The translations under genes and the position numbers were made by a program. This document shows, piece by piece, positions 1 to 6,724 of a stretch of DNA of 43,890 nucleotides (the stretch's first letter is position 1; every line of letters starts with the position of its first letter). The stretch is from a virus, in the IMG/VR virus record IMGVR_UViG_3300050821_007047, positions 1-43,890 of that record; one strand, written 5' to 3'. The notes under the pieces were generated by a model, which was not told where the DNA came from, did no database searches, and saw only the letters and a list, made by a program, of their open reading frames with translations.

Positions 1-91
1 ACCATATCCTCGATTTTCGGCCCTGGACGCGCCTTCCAGCTCATTTTCCACCCCCAAAACGGCTCTGGAGGGCCCAAATAGCCCCCAGACA
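1..91. repeat. Left copy of 91-bp terminal direct repeat
   Basis: These 91 bases are identical to the last 91 bases of the window. An exact repeat at both ends of a phage contig usually means a circular or circularly permuted molecule, cut by the assembler with an overlap of one k-mer. A genuine short terminal repeat is possible but cannot be told apart here. The stretch also carries the start of a small minus-strand reading frame described at the right end. Confidence 0.95.
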
Positions 92-863
92 CCCGAAACC
101 CCCCCTCCGGGGCGCCGTCAGGCGCTGTCAGTCCCTAGATCCACCCTCCCATCCCCCCCTAGAGCTACATCCTATGCCCGAAATACCCCCCAGCTCGGAC
201 AATCATTGCCCGAGCCCCCTATATCCAGGCTCAGAACTGGCCTCCAGCTAGGTTCCTAGCCTCCCTTTTGAGTCCTCATTGTCTGGATGCGAACGGGCTG
301 GGGCTAAGGCCCCTGCCTGGGCTCATCGGGATGGGGCCTATGCCTTACGGCCATCTCTGGCCCACGCCATATAACCCCGCAGACTCCTTATGGTTTGGCA
401 GCGCATGTGCCTGAGCATAGGCCCTTGGGACAGGGGCAGGCTCGGAAAGCGCCCTTTCCCTTCCTGCACACTACATAGGCACATGCGATAGCGCAGCCGA
501 CATGCGCCCTGCCTTAGAGCGCCCCAGCCCGATAGCTTTCGAATCCTGACACTGAGGACAGGCTCGGAGAGGGCAAGGGGCGAATATCGAGTGTCGGTAT
601 AGGGAAACGGGCAGGCAGGCTTGAAGGCTGCCTGTGCTGGCGTCCTATGCGTCTCTAGGGACTCTCTCGATGGCAGTCTCTACTGTGCTGATAGGAGCTG
701 CAGGGACTCTCTGGACTGACAGCGGGCTACGCCCGCCTCGGAGCCGACTGCGGAATCCGCACTTGTAAACCTCACGGTTCTGTCAGGTTGACAATGCTCC
801 GGGCTGGCTTGCGGCACGAGCCTGGACGGTCAGAAGCCGAGCCTGGGAGGCGACCAATTCCAC
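92..863. other. Gene-free region with hairpins, possible control or origin region
   Basis: I find no reading frame with a credible ribosome binding site on either strand; the longest plus-strand candidates starting at ATG are about 15-32 codons. What is visible is local symmetry (hairpins between 612 and 761), the motif CTAAGGCC..TGCCTGGGC near 303-323, which resembles the repeats at 4058-4150, and CAGGCTCGGARAG at 437-449 and 559-571. Joined across the terminal repeat, this is the longest non-coding stretch of the genome. Origin, packaging site or non-coding RNA are all possible; none is shown. Confidence 0.6.
612..761. other. Cluster of three hairpins
   Basis: Three perfect inverted repeats lie close together: CAGGCAG/CTGCCTG at 612-634 with a 9-base loop, GCGGGC/GCCCGC at 722-736 with a 3-base loop, and TGCGGA/TCCGCA at 749-761 around a single base. 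Between them AGGGACTCTCT occurs twice. No T-run follows any of them, so they are not ordinary terminators. Confidence 0.5.
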
Positions 864-892
864 TTGCAGTTTTCGTCCTACACACGTAAGAC
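864..892 (+). promoter_or_regulatory. Candidate sigma70-type promoter for the left early genes
   Basis: TTGCAG and TAAGAC are separated by 17 bases and stand 31 bases before the first plus-strand start codon. The flanking ACACGT..ACACGTGT symmetry could be an operator. The -10 hexamer is poor compared with consensus. Confidence 0.4.
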
Positions 893-923
893 ACGTGTAC
901 GACAGAAAATGAGAGGGGACACC

Positions 924-1127
924 ATGAGCATGACACAGAGACTTTTCGACTTCGGCATCAAGGCAGCGCTTGAGAGCTACGGCACGTGGGGCATTTACCT
1001 GCGGCATTGCCCCCGCGTCCGCTTCGACCTGTATCCGGGGCACACGTTTAGCCGGCACTACGTGGCGAAGGTCGCCACAGCCATCCGCAGCGCGGATGCC
1101 TATGTGCCGCTCTTCCTGACGCACTAG
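924..1127 (+). CDS. Small hypothetical early protein, 67 aa
   Basis: I do not recognise the family. The start was chosen because GAGGGGAC precedes this ATG with good spacing, while upstream in-frame ATGs would read through the candidate promoter. The product begins MSMTQRLFDFGIKAALE, is mixed alpha/beta in character, has one Cys (in RHCPRVRF) and several aromatic residues, and has no membrane segment. It is the first gene of the left plus-strand early group and is followed by a 9-bp perfect hairpin rather than by a terminator. Confidence 0.6.
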   Translation: MSMTQRLFDFGIKAALESYGTWGIYLRHCPRVRFDLYPGHTFSRHYVAKVATAIRSADAYVPLFLTH

Positions 1128-1149
1128 CAGCCGCTAGATTGCCAGCGCA

Positions 1150-1230
1150 ATGCGCTCCGGTGCGAGGGGAGCGCATGACGGTTGCAATCCCGCGACCCAT
1201 CAAAACCCGAGAGAGAGAGAGGATAGCAAC
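1150..1230 (+). promoter_or_regulatory. Hairpin plus GA-rich leader
   Basis: A perfect 9-bp stem (ATGCGCTCC/GGAGCGCAT, 1150-1176, 9-base loop) is followed by CCCGAGAGAGAGAGAGGATAG just before the DUF932-like start codon. The same arrangement recurs before the genes starting at 2517 and, without a clear hairpin, 4372. The purine run contains the Shine-Dalgarno sequence, so the element could tune translation. Confidence 0.5.
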
Positions 1231-2256
1231 ATGAGTCACGAGCTGGAGAGTATGTTTTACGCTGGCCACATGGACGGGGGCATTCCCTGGCATGGGCTGG
1301 GAACCCGCGTCGAGGGGAATCTTGCGAGCGCACAGGCATTGACCAACGCGGGCCTGGATTGGGACGTTGCGCTACAGCGCGTCTTTATCCGCGACATGCG
1401 GAACGCCGCAGAGCGAACGGCCATCGAAGTTCCCGACGTGCGCGCTGTCGTCCGCATGGACACCAGCGCTCCGCTGGCAACCGTGTCCGCCAAGTACAAG
1501 GAAATTCAAAACCGCGACATGTTCGCGACGTTCGCGGATGCAGTCGGAGACGCCGCTATCTGGCACACGGCAGGCAGTCTGAGAGGCGGGCGCGAAGTGT
1601 GGAGCCTGGCAGAGATTCCGGGAGACTGGAAAGTCGCAGGCTTGCAGCATCGCCGTTTTGTGCTGGCGGCAGGCGGACATGACGGACAGCACACGGTCCG
1701 ATTTCTCCCGACGGATATTACCGTCGTCTGCAACAATACGCTCCGGGCTGCGCTGGCAGGACGGCGGGACGGCTACAACGTCAAGCACGTGGGAGACGTC
1801 TCCCAAGCTCTCCGCGTCGTGCGCGATGCGTTCGGAGAGACGTTCGCGGAATTCACGGGCTTTAAGACGCGCATGGAAGCCCTGCATGACGTCAGTCTGT
1901 CCACCGTACAGGCCCGCGACATTCTGACGGACATTGTGCGGAACGGGCGGACGACGGACGACGGACGGCCGGTAGACCTGGGACCACGCGATGCGACGTG
2001 CGTCTCTCGGGTGCTGGAATTAGAGCGGAGCGGCAAGGGGGCGGACACGTGGCACGGGACAGCCTACGGGCTTCTGCAGGCGGTCTCCGACTATGTGGAC
2101 CACGAGCGCATGCAGGATGCGACGGCAGAAAAGCGCTTTCTCTACCAGACGGCGGGCGCCGGAGCGGGTCTCAAGGCACGGACGGAGCTTGTGCTGATTT
2201 CCGAGTTTTGTCCGGGCCTGCTCGACGGTCCGACACGGGTGCAGGTCGCAGCCTAG
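1231..2256 (+). CDS. DUF932 / TIGR03299-type phage-plasmid protein, 341 aa
   Basis: The N-terminus (MSHELESMFYAG, then PWHGLGTRVEGN) and the later stretches AKYKEIQNRDMFATF, FLPTDITVVCNNTLRAAL and a long alpha-helical C-terminal half fit the DUF932 family (TIGR03299, phage/plasmid-like protein). That family is widespread on phages and plasmids and has no proven biochemical role. Length is normal for the family. The start follows a strong GA-rich ribosome binding site; an in-frame ATG 81 bases upstream would begin inside the leader hairpin and was not used. It is the largest gene of the left early group, whose other members are tiny, so it is likely the group's main effector. Confidence 0.8.
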   Translation: MSHELESMFYAGHMDGGIPWHGLGTRVEGNLASAQALTNAGLDWDVALQRVFIRDMRNAAERTAIEVPDVRAVVRMDTSAPLATVSAKYKEIQNRDMFATFADAVGDAAIWHTAGSLRGGREVWSLAEIPGDWKVAGLQHRRFVLAAGGHDGQHTVRFLPTDITVVCNNTLRAALAGRRDGYNVKHVGDVSQALRVVRDAFGETFAEFTGFKTRMEALHDVSLSTVQARDILTDIVRNGRTTDDGRPVDLGPRDATCVSRVLELERSGKGADTWHGTAYGLLQAVSDYVDHERMQDATAEKRFLYQTAGAGAGLKARTELVLISEFCPGLLDGPTRVQVAA

Positions 2257-2271
2257 AAAGGAACGGAACCG

Positions 2272-2403
2272 ATGACACAGTGCCACAAGGGTCCACGCTA
2301 TCACGAACCGAGCGAAGGCTTCTGCTTCTACTGCGCGCCAGCCAGCATCAACCTGTCCATCCTATGGTGCGTGGTTGCCTGGCAGGCTCGGAAAGCCAGC
2401 TAA
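2272..2403 (+). CDS. Cys/His-rich miniprotein, 43 aa
   Basis: A short frame opens 15 bases after the DUF932-like gene. Its leader AGAAAGGAACGGAACCG closely matches the leader of the gene at 3894. The N-terminal half has a CH-x(n)-CxxC pattern (QCHKG, then FCFYCAP) that could bind zinc. The C-terminal part is hydrophobic (NLSILWCVVAWQ). Its last codons overlap a 15-base sequence, GCAGGCTCGGAAAGC, that also occurs at 436-450 in the gene-free region, so part of this DNA may be regulatory as well as coding. Function unknown. Confidence 0.5.
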   Translation: MTQCHKGPRYHEPSEGFCFYCAPASINLSILWCVVAWQARKAS

Positions 2404-2418
2404 CGGGCTCTGCGGGTT

Positions 2419-2516
2419 TCGGACTGGACGCGGCATCCAGTCCGATTCCTGGACAGCCCTTTGCGCTTTCCCCTGCGGCAATGCCGCCGCAGGTATCCCC
2501 GAGAGAGAGAGAGGAA
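2419..2516 (+). promoter_or_regulatory. Double hairpin and GA-rich leader
   Basis: Two strong perfect stems stand in series: TCGGACTGGA/TCCAGTCCGA (10 bp, 7-base loop, 2419-2445) and CCTGCGGC/GCCGCAGG (8 bp, 6-base loop, 2472-2493). They are followed at once by CCCCGAGAGAGAGAGAGG and the start codon at 2517. The arrangement resembles a structured 5' leader or a processing site. No T-run follows either stem. Confidence 0.55.
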
Positions 2517-3098
2517 ATGAAAACCAAGCGAGAGTTTTTCCCGAAACCGCACGCAGGCGAGCCCGCTTTGCGTGCATCCGTGTGCTGGATTCCTGGCATC
2601 CGCAGCACGGAATTCCGTACCGCACGACTGACGCTGTCTTTTTCCACTGTGAAGGACTGGGACGGAGACGTCGGAGACCGCGTCTATTCAGACCCGAGAG
2701 CAGACTTTGTCATCACGGCATACGTCTCCGCTGACAGGGAAGTCTCCGGATGGACCTGTGGCTACCTGGAACCGCACTACGTCCAGGCGAACGACGCGGA
2801 GCGCATGGTCGGAACCTTCCAGCGTATCGAGCGGGCGCTAACGAAAAATCGCGAGCAGACGGGACAGGGTCCGCAGTCGTTCGGAGCCTACGTGCTGCAG
2901 GTCTGCCGGGCTCTCAAAATCGAGCGCTTGGCATTCGAGAATGATGCGGAGCGGGAAGCCCGGAGCGGGTCTCACTGGAATGTCCGGAGCGTCAACGATG
3001 GGGCGTATTGCGTGGACGGATGGGCTGCGGACGTCCGGGCTGCGGAGCGCAAGGCACACGGACTGGACAAGCGAAGCGATGAGGAATCCGCGTCATGA
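2517..3098 (+). CDS. Hypothetical early protein, 193 aa
   Basis: Unrecognised. The start is fixed by the GA-rich leader ending GAGGAA directly before ATG. The protein looks globular and soluble, with alternating beta-like segments in the first half (TARLTLSFSTVKDWD, DFVITAYVSADREVSG) and a helical middle (AERMVGTFQRIERALTK). It ends in a charged tail. The stop overlaps the next start by 4 bases (ATGA), so the two are probably translated together. Confidence 0.65.
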   Translation: MKTKREFFPKPHAGEPALRASVCWIPGIRSTEFRTARLTLSFSTVKDWDGDVGDRVYSDPRADFVITAYVSADREVSGWTCGYLEPHYVQANDAERMVGTFQRIERALTKNREQTGQGPQSFGAYVLQVCRALKIERLAFENDAEREARSGSHWNVRSVNDGAYCVDGWAADVRAAERKAHGLDKRSDEESAS

Positions 3099-3577
3099 CG
3101 CCGGCCATCATCGCGGATATCGAAGAGCTGCGCTCGAAAAACGCGCTGGTACGTCTCACGTGCGACTGTGACGTGCTGGTCACAGACTACGTGCCGCGCG
3201 CTGTCTTTTCGGCGCGCTACCATGAGACGCACGAGCTGGCTGTCTGCTCGCACGTGCGGTGCCGCATGGGGCACCGATGCGGACAGACGCAGGCGGACGG
3301 CCAGCATCGGGGCCTGTGCGGTCCTACCGGGCCTCAGAAGCCCGCACAGCCCGCTGTGAGTCCGACACCAGACAGCCCGCCGGCTGCGCTGGCGTGCGGC
3401 ATCTGCGGCGCGAACATGGCCCTGGATCCATTCCATGCCTGTCCTTCCCAGGCCATCCTACAGAAGCCCGTCAGGAAGGCTCCCAGGCCCGTGCCTACGC
3501 CCGTCCACGACGACGGACTAGACGCGAGCTGGGCGGATCTCCTCGATGGCGCTACGCCCGTTCTAGTCGGTCGCTAG
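3095..3577 (+). CDS. Cys-rich hypothetical protein, possible zinc ribbon, 160 aa
   Basis: The ATG overlaps the stop of the preceding gene. Cysteines and histidines cluster in two blocks: LTCDCDVL..CSHVRCRMGHRCG in the first half, and ACGICGANMALDPFHAC later. This is consistent with two zinc-binding knuckles joined by a Pro-rich linker. No known family is recognised. A strong hairpin (3589-3613) starts just after the stop codon. Its position between Cys-rich miniproteins suggests a shared theme in this early cluster. Confidence 0.6.
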   Translation: MTPAIIADIEELRSKNALVRLTCDCDVLVTDYVPRAVFSARYHETHELAVCSHVRCRMGHRCGQTQADGQHRGLCGPTGPQKPAQPAVSPTPDSPPAALACGICGANMALDPFHACPSQAILQKPVRKAPRPVPTPVHDDGLDASWADLLDGATPVLVGR

Positions 3578-3588
3578 CGGCTAGTTTC

Positions 3589-3655
3589 TGCCGCCTCGTG
3601 CGATGAGGCGGCAGGCTGGTAGCCACTGGCTATCCCCGTCGCACGTCGCGACGTG
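3589..3655 (+). promoter_or_regulatory. Three consecutive palindromes between early genes
   Basis: TGCCGCCTC/GAGGCGGCA is a perfect 9-bp stem with a 7-base loop (3589-3613). TAGCCACTGGCTA (3620-3632) and CACGTCGCGACGTG (3642-3655) are further palindromes, the last a perfect 14-mer. They lie before the next gene's AGAAGGA ribosome binding site. The first could act as a terminator or mRNA stabiliser; the 14-mer looks more like a dimeric protein site. Confidence 0.5.
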
Positions 3656-3678
3656 GCACCTAGAAGGACGGCATCCGT

Positions 3679-3861
3679 ATGAAAACGTATAGCGTGGCAA
3701 TCTATGTGGAGGGGGCCTATGCAGCAGTCTGCCGGCAGGGGAATTTCAAGGACCGGGATGCTGCGGAAAAGCTCGCGACCTTGAAACGCGAGCAGCTCAA
3801 CCGCAATGGCTGGTCCCATAAGGTCGTAGTAGAGACGCACGAGCCGCACCGAATTGCCTAA
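3679..3861 (+). CDS. Small hypothetical protein, 60 aa
   Basis: MKTYSVAIYVEGAYAAVCRQ and the following helix (DRDAAEKLATLKREQLNRNG), ending in a KVVVETHE strand, suggest a compact beta-beta-alpha-beta fold. The start is supported by AGAAGGACGG upstream. Unknown function, no membrane segment. Confidence 0.6.
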   Translation: MKTYSVAIYVEGAYAAVCRQGNFKDRDAAEKLATLKREQLNRNGWSHKVVVETHEPHRIA

Positions 3862-3893
3862 GCTCGCAAGCGCTACCAGAAAGGGAACGACCG

Positions 3894-4034
3894 ATGAAGC
3901 ACAAGCCTGACCTATGCCCGCGATGCAGGCGCCCGGTTGACCCGTGGCCGCTCCGGCGCGGCAATCGTTGCGCGCCGGCTGACTGGGCAGTTTGCATCCG
4001 AAACGACCTAAAACGTATGCAGCAAGCACGCTAA
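3894..4034 (+). CDS. Cys-rich miniprotein, 46 aa
   Basis: The frame starts after AGAAAGGGAACGACCG, almost the same leader as the miniprotein at 2272. The product has a CPRC knuckle near residues 8-11 and further Cys at about 26 and 34, a spacing compatible with one zinc site, and a basic C-terminus (RNDLKRMQQAR). Such single-knuckle proteins are common in phage early regions. No function can be assigned. Confidence 0.55.
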   Translation: MKHKPDLCPRCRRPVDPWPLRRGNRCAPADWAVCIRNDLKRMQQAR

Positions 4035-4057
4035 CATAGCACGTGGCACCCAGGCAG

Positions 4058-4150
4058 GGCGTAAGGGCTCTGCTAAGGGTGCTGCTAAGGCCTAGGCCAA
4101 GGCCTGTGCTCGGGCATCTGCCTGGGCCAAGTCTAAGGCCAAGGCCTGGG
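4058..4150. repeat. Imperfect CTAAGGCC-rich repeats
   Basis: CTAAGG recurs several times. Two longer imperfect units of about 48 bases both contain CTAAGGCC, CCAAGGCCTG and a later TGCCTG. GGCCTAGGCC inside the first is palindromic. A related string lies near 303-323 in the gene-free left region. Non-coding; directly precedes the iteron array. Confidence 0.45.
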
Positions 4151-4176
4151 CGGGTGCCTGAGACCAGTCCCGGCCA

Positions 4177-4198
4177 AGCGCTATAGCGCGCTAGTTTT
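4177..4198 (+). terminator. Weak candidate terminator
   Basis: AGCGC/GCGCT with a 6-base loop is followed by AGTTTT. The stem is only 5 bp and the T-run short, so efficiency would be modest. GCGCTATAGCGC inside it is also a perfect 12-bp palindrome and may instead bind a protein. Confidence 0.3.
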
Positions 4199-4204
4199 CA
4201 TCGG

Positions 4205-4292
4205 GTATGCCGGGACAAATTCGCTGGGTATGCCGGGACAATCTTCCCCGAGTATGCCGGGACAGTATGCCGGGACACCGTATGCCGGGACA
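4205..4292 (+). repeat. Iteron-like array, five copies of GTATGCCGGGACA
   Basis: Five exact direct copies of the 13-mer GTATGCCGGGACA start at 4205, 4228, 4252, 4265 and 4280, with start-to-start spacing 23, 24, 13 and 15. All have the same orientation. Short directly repeated sites of this kind are typical of plasmid or phage replication origins and of operator clusters. The array lies just upstream of a good promoter and of a cluster ending in a tyrosine recombinase. The binding protein is unknown. Confidence 0.75.
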
Positions 4293-4309
4293 AACCCCGT
4301 GACCCGTCC

Positions 4310-4339
4310 TTGCCCTCCCGACCGTCATACACGTATACT
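4310..4339 (+). promoter_or_regulatory. Candidate promoter downstream of the iterons
   Basis: TTGCCC and TATACT are separated by 18 bases. TATACT is the best -10 hexamer noticed in the window. The predicted transcript would begin near 4346 and carry a short leader with CCCCGAGAGAAAGGATAGC before the start codon. The iterons end 17 bases upstream of the -35, so whatever binds them could control this promoter. Confidence 0.55.
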
Positions 4340-4371
4340 ACACACAGCCCCGAGAGAAAGGATAGCAAGCT

Positions 4372-4617
4372 ATGCCATACCAGATATCACCGTTCAGCAG
4401 TCCTAACTACCAGAAGAATGCGAGCAAGGTACGCGATGGAGCCACGCCATGCGCGATATGTGGCCGGGGCGTGAACGAGCCGTGGCCCTTTACCGCAATC
4501 GTGGTTGACGGGGGAGCACATTGGGGCACGGACAACGACCCCACAGACGATCCGGGCTACATGGGATGCTGGCCCATCGGCGCAGACTGCCATCGCAGGT
4601 ACAAGGTGACGGAGTGA
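4372..4617 (+). CDS. Small CxxC protein, 81 aa
   Basis: First gene after the iteron array and its promoter. The start follows the GA-rich leader shared with the genes at 1231 and 2517. It has a CAICG knuckle near residue 27, then aromatic and acidic residues, and a second Cys/His group near the C-terminus (MGCWPIGADCHRRYK). Together these could form one zinc site. The family is unknown. Its stop TGA shares a base with the next ATG. Confidence 0.65.
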   Translation: MPYQISPFSSPNYQKNASKVRDGATPCAICGRGVNEPWPFTAIVVDGGAHWGTDNDPTDDPGYMGCWPIGADCHRRYKVTE

Positions 4618-5399
4618 TGGACCCGACTCGACTCGCTGACGGCAGTCCGCTTCTGCTCGGACTGCGTGTGCATCGCTGCCATCCCCAGGATGGCACGCCA
4701 CGCGCCGGGAAGCGGCGCGGGCCGCGCCTCATCGTCTCCGCCATCCGCGACCTGCACGAAGGCGGCGTGGTGCATCCCGGCGGTCTCGCGGTGCTCAAGC
4801 GCTCGGGAACCAGAGCGCCGGCAGGCACAGAACCCGTCTGGAATCTCCGCCGCGCGCAAGGCTACCAGCCGAAGGTCCGGAGCGTCACGGGCGCGAGCAA
4901 TCCTGGCCGGACGCCGCGCGGCTTGCCGGTGTCGAGCATCCGGCTCGGACAGGAAATCCGCGAGCGCCTCTTTCTACGCGGGGACGAGCTGGGCTGGGTC
5001 ATGCGGCGCGACGTGGAGCGGCTCTATGACCTCATCGATACCGCCCGCGCGACCATGATTTTTCCTGCCGGGACACTCGAAGAGCTGGCGAAGGCCTGGA
5101 CGCTCTACGCGCCCCCGCCGCCGCAGAACACGCTGCGTCCGCAGTGGTTCGTTCCGATTCTCCTGGACGCCTGCCGCCGGCTGAATAACGAGACCGCCAT
5201 GCAACTGGCATCGTATGCCGAGACCTGGAACCCGATTGAAGCCCTGGCCGTCCAGGACGCTGTCGAGCGCTGGGCACCGGAGGAAAGCGCCGCGTCAAAG
5301 CTCCGGAGCGCCGGATTGCAGGACGAACCGCCACCAGATTGCCCCGAAAACGAGCTGAGAGCCCGCCAGGAGCGCGCGGGCAGGAAAGTGAAGGCATGA
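4617..5399 (+). CDS. Hypothetical protein with possible ribbon-helix-helix segment, 260 aa
   Basis: Starts at an ATG overlapping the previous stop (TGATG); an in-frame GTG three bases upstream is also possible. The N-terminal 100 residues are basic and Gly/Pro-rich. The middle (VSSIRLGQEIRERLF through RRDVERLYDLID) has the strand-helix-helix rhythm of ribbon-helix-helix proteins ending in RDLERLY-like sequence. The rest is helical. Its place between the iterons and the recombinase makes a DNA-binding role attractive, but this is inference. The stop overlaps the recombinase start by 4 bases. Confidence 0.55.
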   Translation: MDPTRLADGSPLLLGLRVHRCHPQDGTPRAGKRRGPRLIVSAIRDLHEGGVVHPGGLAVLKRSGTRAPAGTEPVWNLRRAQGYQPKVRSVTGASNPGRTPRGLPVSSIRLGQEIRERLFLRGDELGWVMRRDVERLYDLIDTARATMIFPAGTLEELAKAWTLYAPPPPQNTLRPQWFVPILLDACRRLNNETAMQLASYAETWNPIEALAVQDAVERWAPEESAASKLRSAGLQDEPPPDCPENELRARQERAGRKVKA

Positions 5400-6310
5400 C
5401 CAGCCCCGCCGTCTATAGCACCCCGCAAATCGCCTCTAATGCCGCCGTGGCCTACTTGGCGGGTCTGGCGCCGAGTTCCAGGATCACGCAGGCGAAGGCG
5501 CTGCGAACCGTCTGCCGGGTCGTCTGGGGGCCGGATGCTGACCCTGCCAACTGTCCGTGGCAGCACATCACGTTCGCCCATTCCGCTGCGCTGCGTCAGA
5601 TGCTGGCGAGTTCCTATGCGCCGGCTACGACCAATCGGCTACTGGCGGCGTGGCGTGGCGTGCTCAAGGCCGCATGGCGCTTGGAACAGATTTCAGACGC
5701 GGTCTACCTGCGAGCGGTGGACGTCCAGGACGTTCGACTCTCAGGAGAGCTGCGAGGCCGCGCGTTACCGGGCGACGAACGGAACCGGCTCTTCGACCAC
5801 GCGCGCTCAGACCCGAGAGCCATCGGACGCCGGGACGCTGCCATGCTCGCGTTGCTCTACGGCTGCGGACTGCGGCGTGCGGAAGCCTCCGCGCTGGATG
5901 TCGCGGACGTCCGGGAGGATGGGCTGCACGTGCGCGGCAAGGGCGGCAAGGTGCGCGTGGTGCCGGTGCCGCCCGCCTATGCCGTGCTCGTGCTCGCCTA
6001 TCTTGACAGTCTCGGAGCCGGTCCACTCTTGCGCTCAGTCCACCGGGACACGGGCGCGCTAACCGAAACGCGGTTGTCGGCGGACGGCATCGCGAAGGCG
6101 CTCGGAACGCGCGTGCGGGCGGCGGGTCTCACGGCGGCGACGCCGCACGACATGCGCCGAACGTACATCACCGACCTGCTCAACCGGGACGTGGACCCGC
6201 TGACGGTCGCCGGACTCGCCGGCCATGCCCGGCTCGATACGACCCGCAAGTACGACCGGCGCCCGCATGCCAGTCGCGTCGCGGCGGTTGCCACGCTAGG
6301 AGACGACTAA
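5396..6310 (+). CDS. Tyrosine recombinase, XerC/D-like, 304 aa
   Basis: All six catalytic residues of the tyrosine recombinase family are visible: R160 in GCGLRRAEA, K182 in VRGKGGKVR, H251 and R254 in TPHDMRRT, H277 in AGHARLD, and nucleophile Y286 in RKYDRR. Residues 10-110 fit a core-binding SAM-like domain. Length (304 aa) matches Xer enzymes and short integrases; no N-terminal arm-binding domain is evident. The ATG overlaps the preceding stop. A different integrase lies beside attP at 13355-14551, so this enzyme may resolve multimers or act at another site. A small membrane protein gene follows after no gap. Confidence 0.9.
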   Translation: MTSPAVYSTPQIASNAAVAYLAGLAPSSRITQAKALRTVCRVVWGPDADPANCPWQHITFAHSAALRQMLASSYAPATTNRLLAAWRGVLKAAWRLEQISDAVYLRAVDVQDVRLSGELRGRALPGDERNRLFDHARSDPRAIGRRDAAMLALLYGCGLRRAEASALDVADVREDGLHVRGKGGKVRVVPVPPAYAVLVLAYLDSLGAGPLLRSVHRDTGALTETRLSADGIAKALGTRVRAAGLTAATPHDMRRTYITDLLNRDVDPLTVAGLAGHARLDTTRKYDRRPHASRVAAVATLGDD

Positions 6311-6469
6311 ATGCAAATTCTGCTCGGACTGCTGCTCGCGTTCTCGGTCGCGGAAATCGTCGGACTGGGATATCTGATTTACCGCTCGGAACGCGCCGCG
6401 CGAACCTTCACGCCCGGCGAAGCGGCGATCTTCCGCGAGATGCGCCGCGTCTTGGATGAAGCGAAATGA
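6311..6469 (+). CDS. Small single-TM protein, 52 aa
   Basis: The ATG follows immediately after the recombinase stop, so translation is likely coupled. An N-terminal hydrophobic helix (MQILLGLLLAFSVAEIVGLG and on to about residue 23) precedes a basic, helical cytoplasmic-type tail ending RRVLDEAK. The family is unknown. It could be a holin-like or membrane anchor protein, but nothing else supports that. Confidence 0.6.
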   Translation: MQILLGLLLAFSVAEIVGLGYLIYRSERAARTFTPGEAAIFREMRRVLDEAK

Positions 6470-6481
6470 CGGGAGGATGTG

Positions 6482-6724
6482 ATGCCGGGAGAACCGCTCA
6501 CGATGGACGATAACCATACGCCGTGCTGGCACGCGAGCCTCTATCCCATCGCGGAGAATCACGGGCAGTACCAGTACGGCACGCCACTCGTACAGGCCTC
6601 GCACCAGCGCGTGATTGTCTGTTGCTGGTGTAACGGGCAGCTCCTGCAGGAGCTAACCGACCCCGTCCCCGTCACTCACACGGGCGCCAGAGTCGGGCGT
6701 CTGCCAGTGCCCGCCGGAGCCTGA
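6482..6724 (+). CDS. Small Cys/His protein, 80 aa
   Basis: GGGAGG stands 5 bases before the ATG; an in-frame GTG one codon earlier is less likely. The protein has HTPCWHAS near the N-terminus and VCCWCNGQLL centrally, consistent with one zinc site. It is the last gene of the left plus-strand cluster and its 3' end overlaps the last 53 bases of the converging minus-strand gene. Confidence 0.55.
   Translation: MPGEPLTMDDNHTPCWHASLYPIAENHGQYQYGTPLVQASHQRVIVCCWCNGQLLQELTDPVPVTHTGARVGRLPVPAGA

Noticed and set aside
783-1124. Minus-strand 113-codon frame
   Set aside because: It opposes a small gene with a good binding site and promoter and shows no motif.
4205-4292. Ends of an IS element, such as IS21-type repeated ends
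   Set aside because: No transposase genes or terminal inverted repeats are nearby; all copies have one orientation in a tight array.
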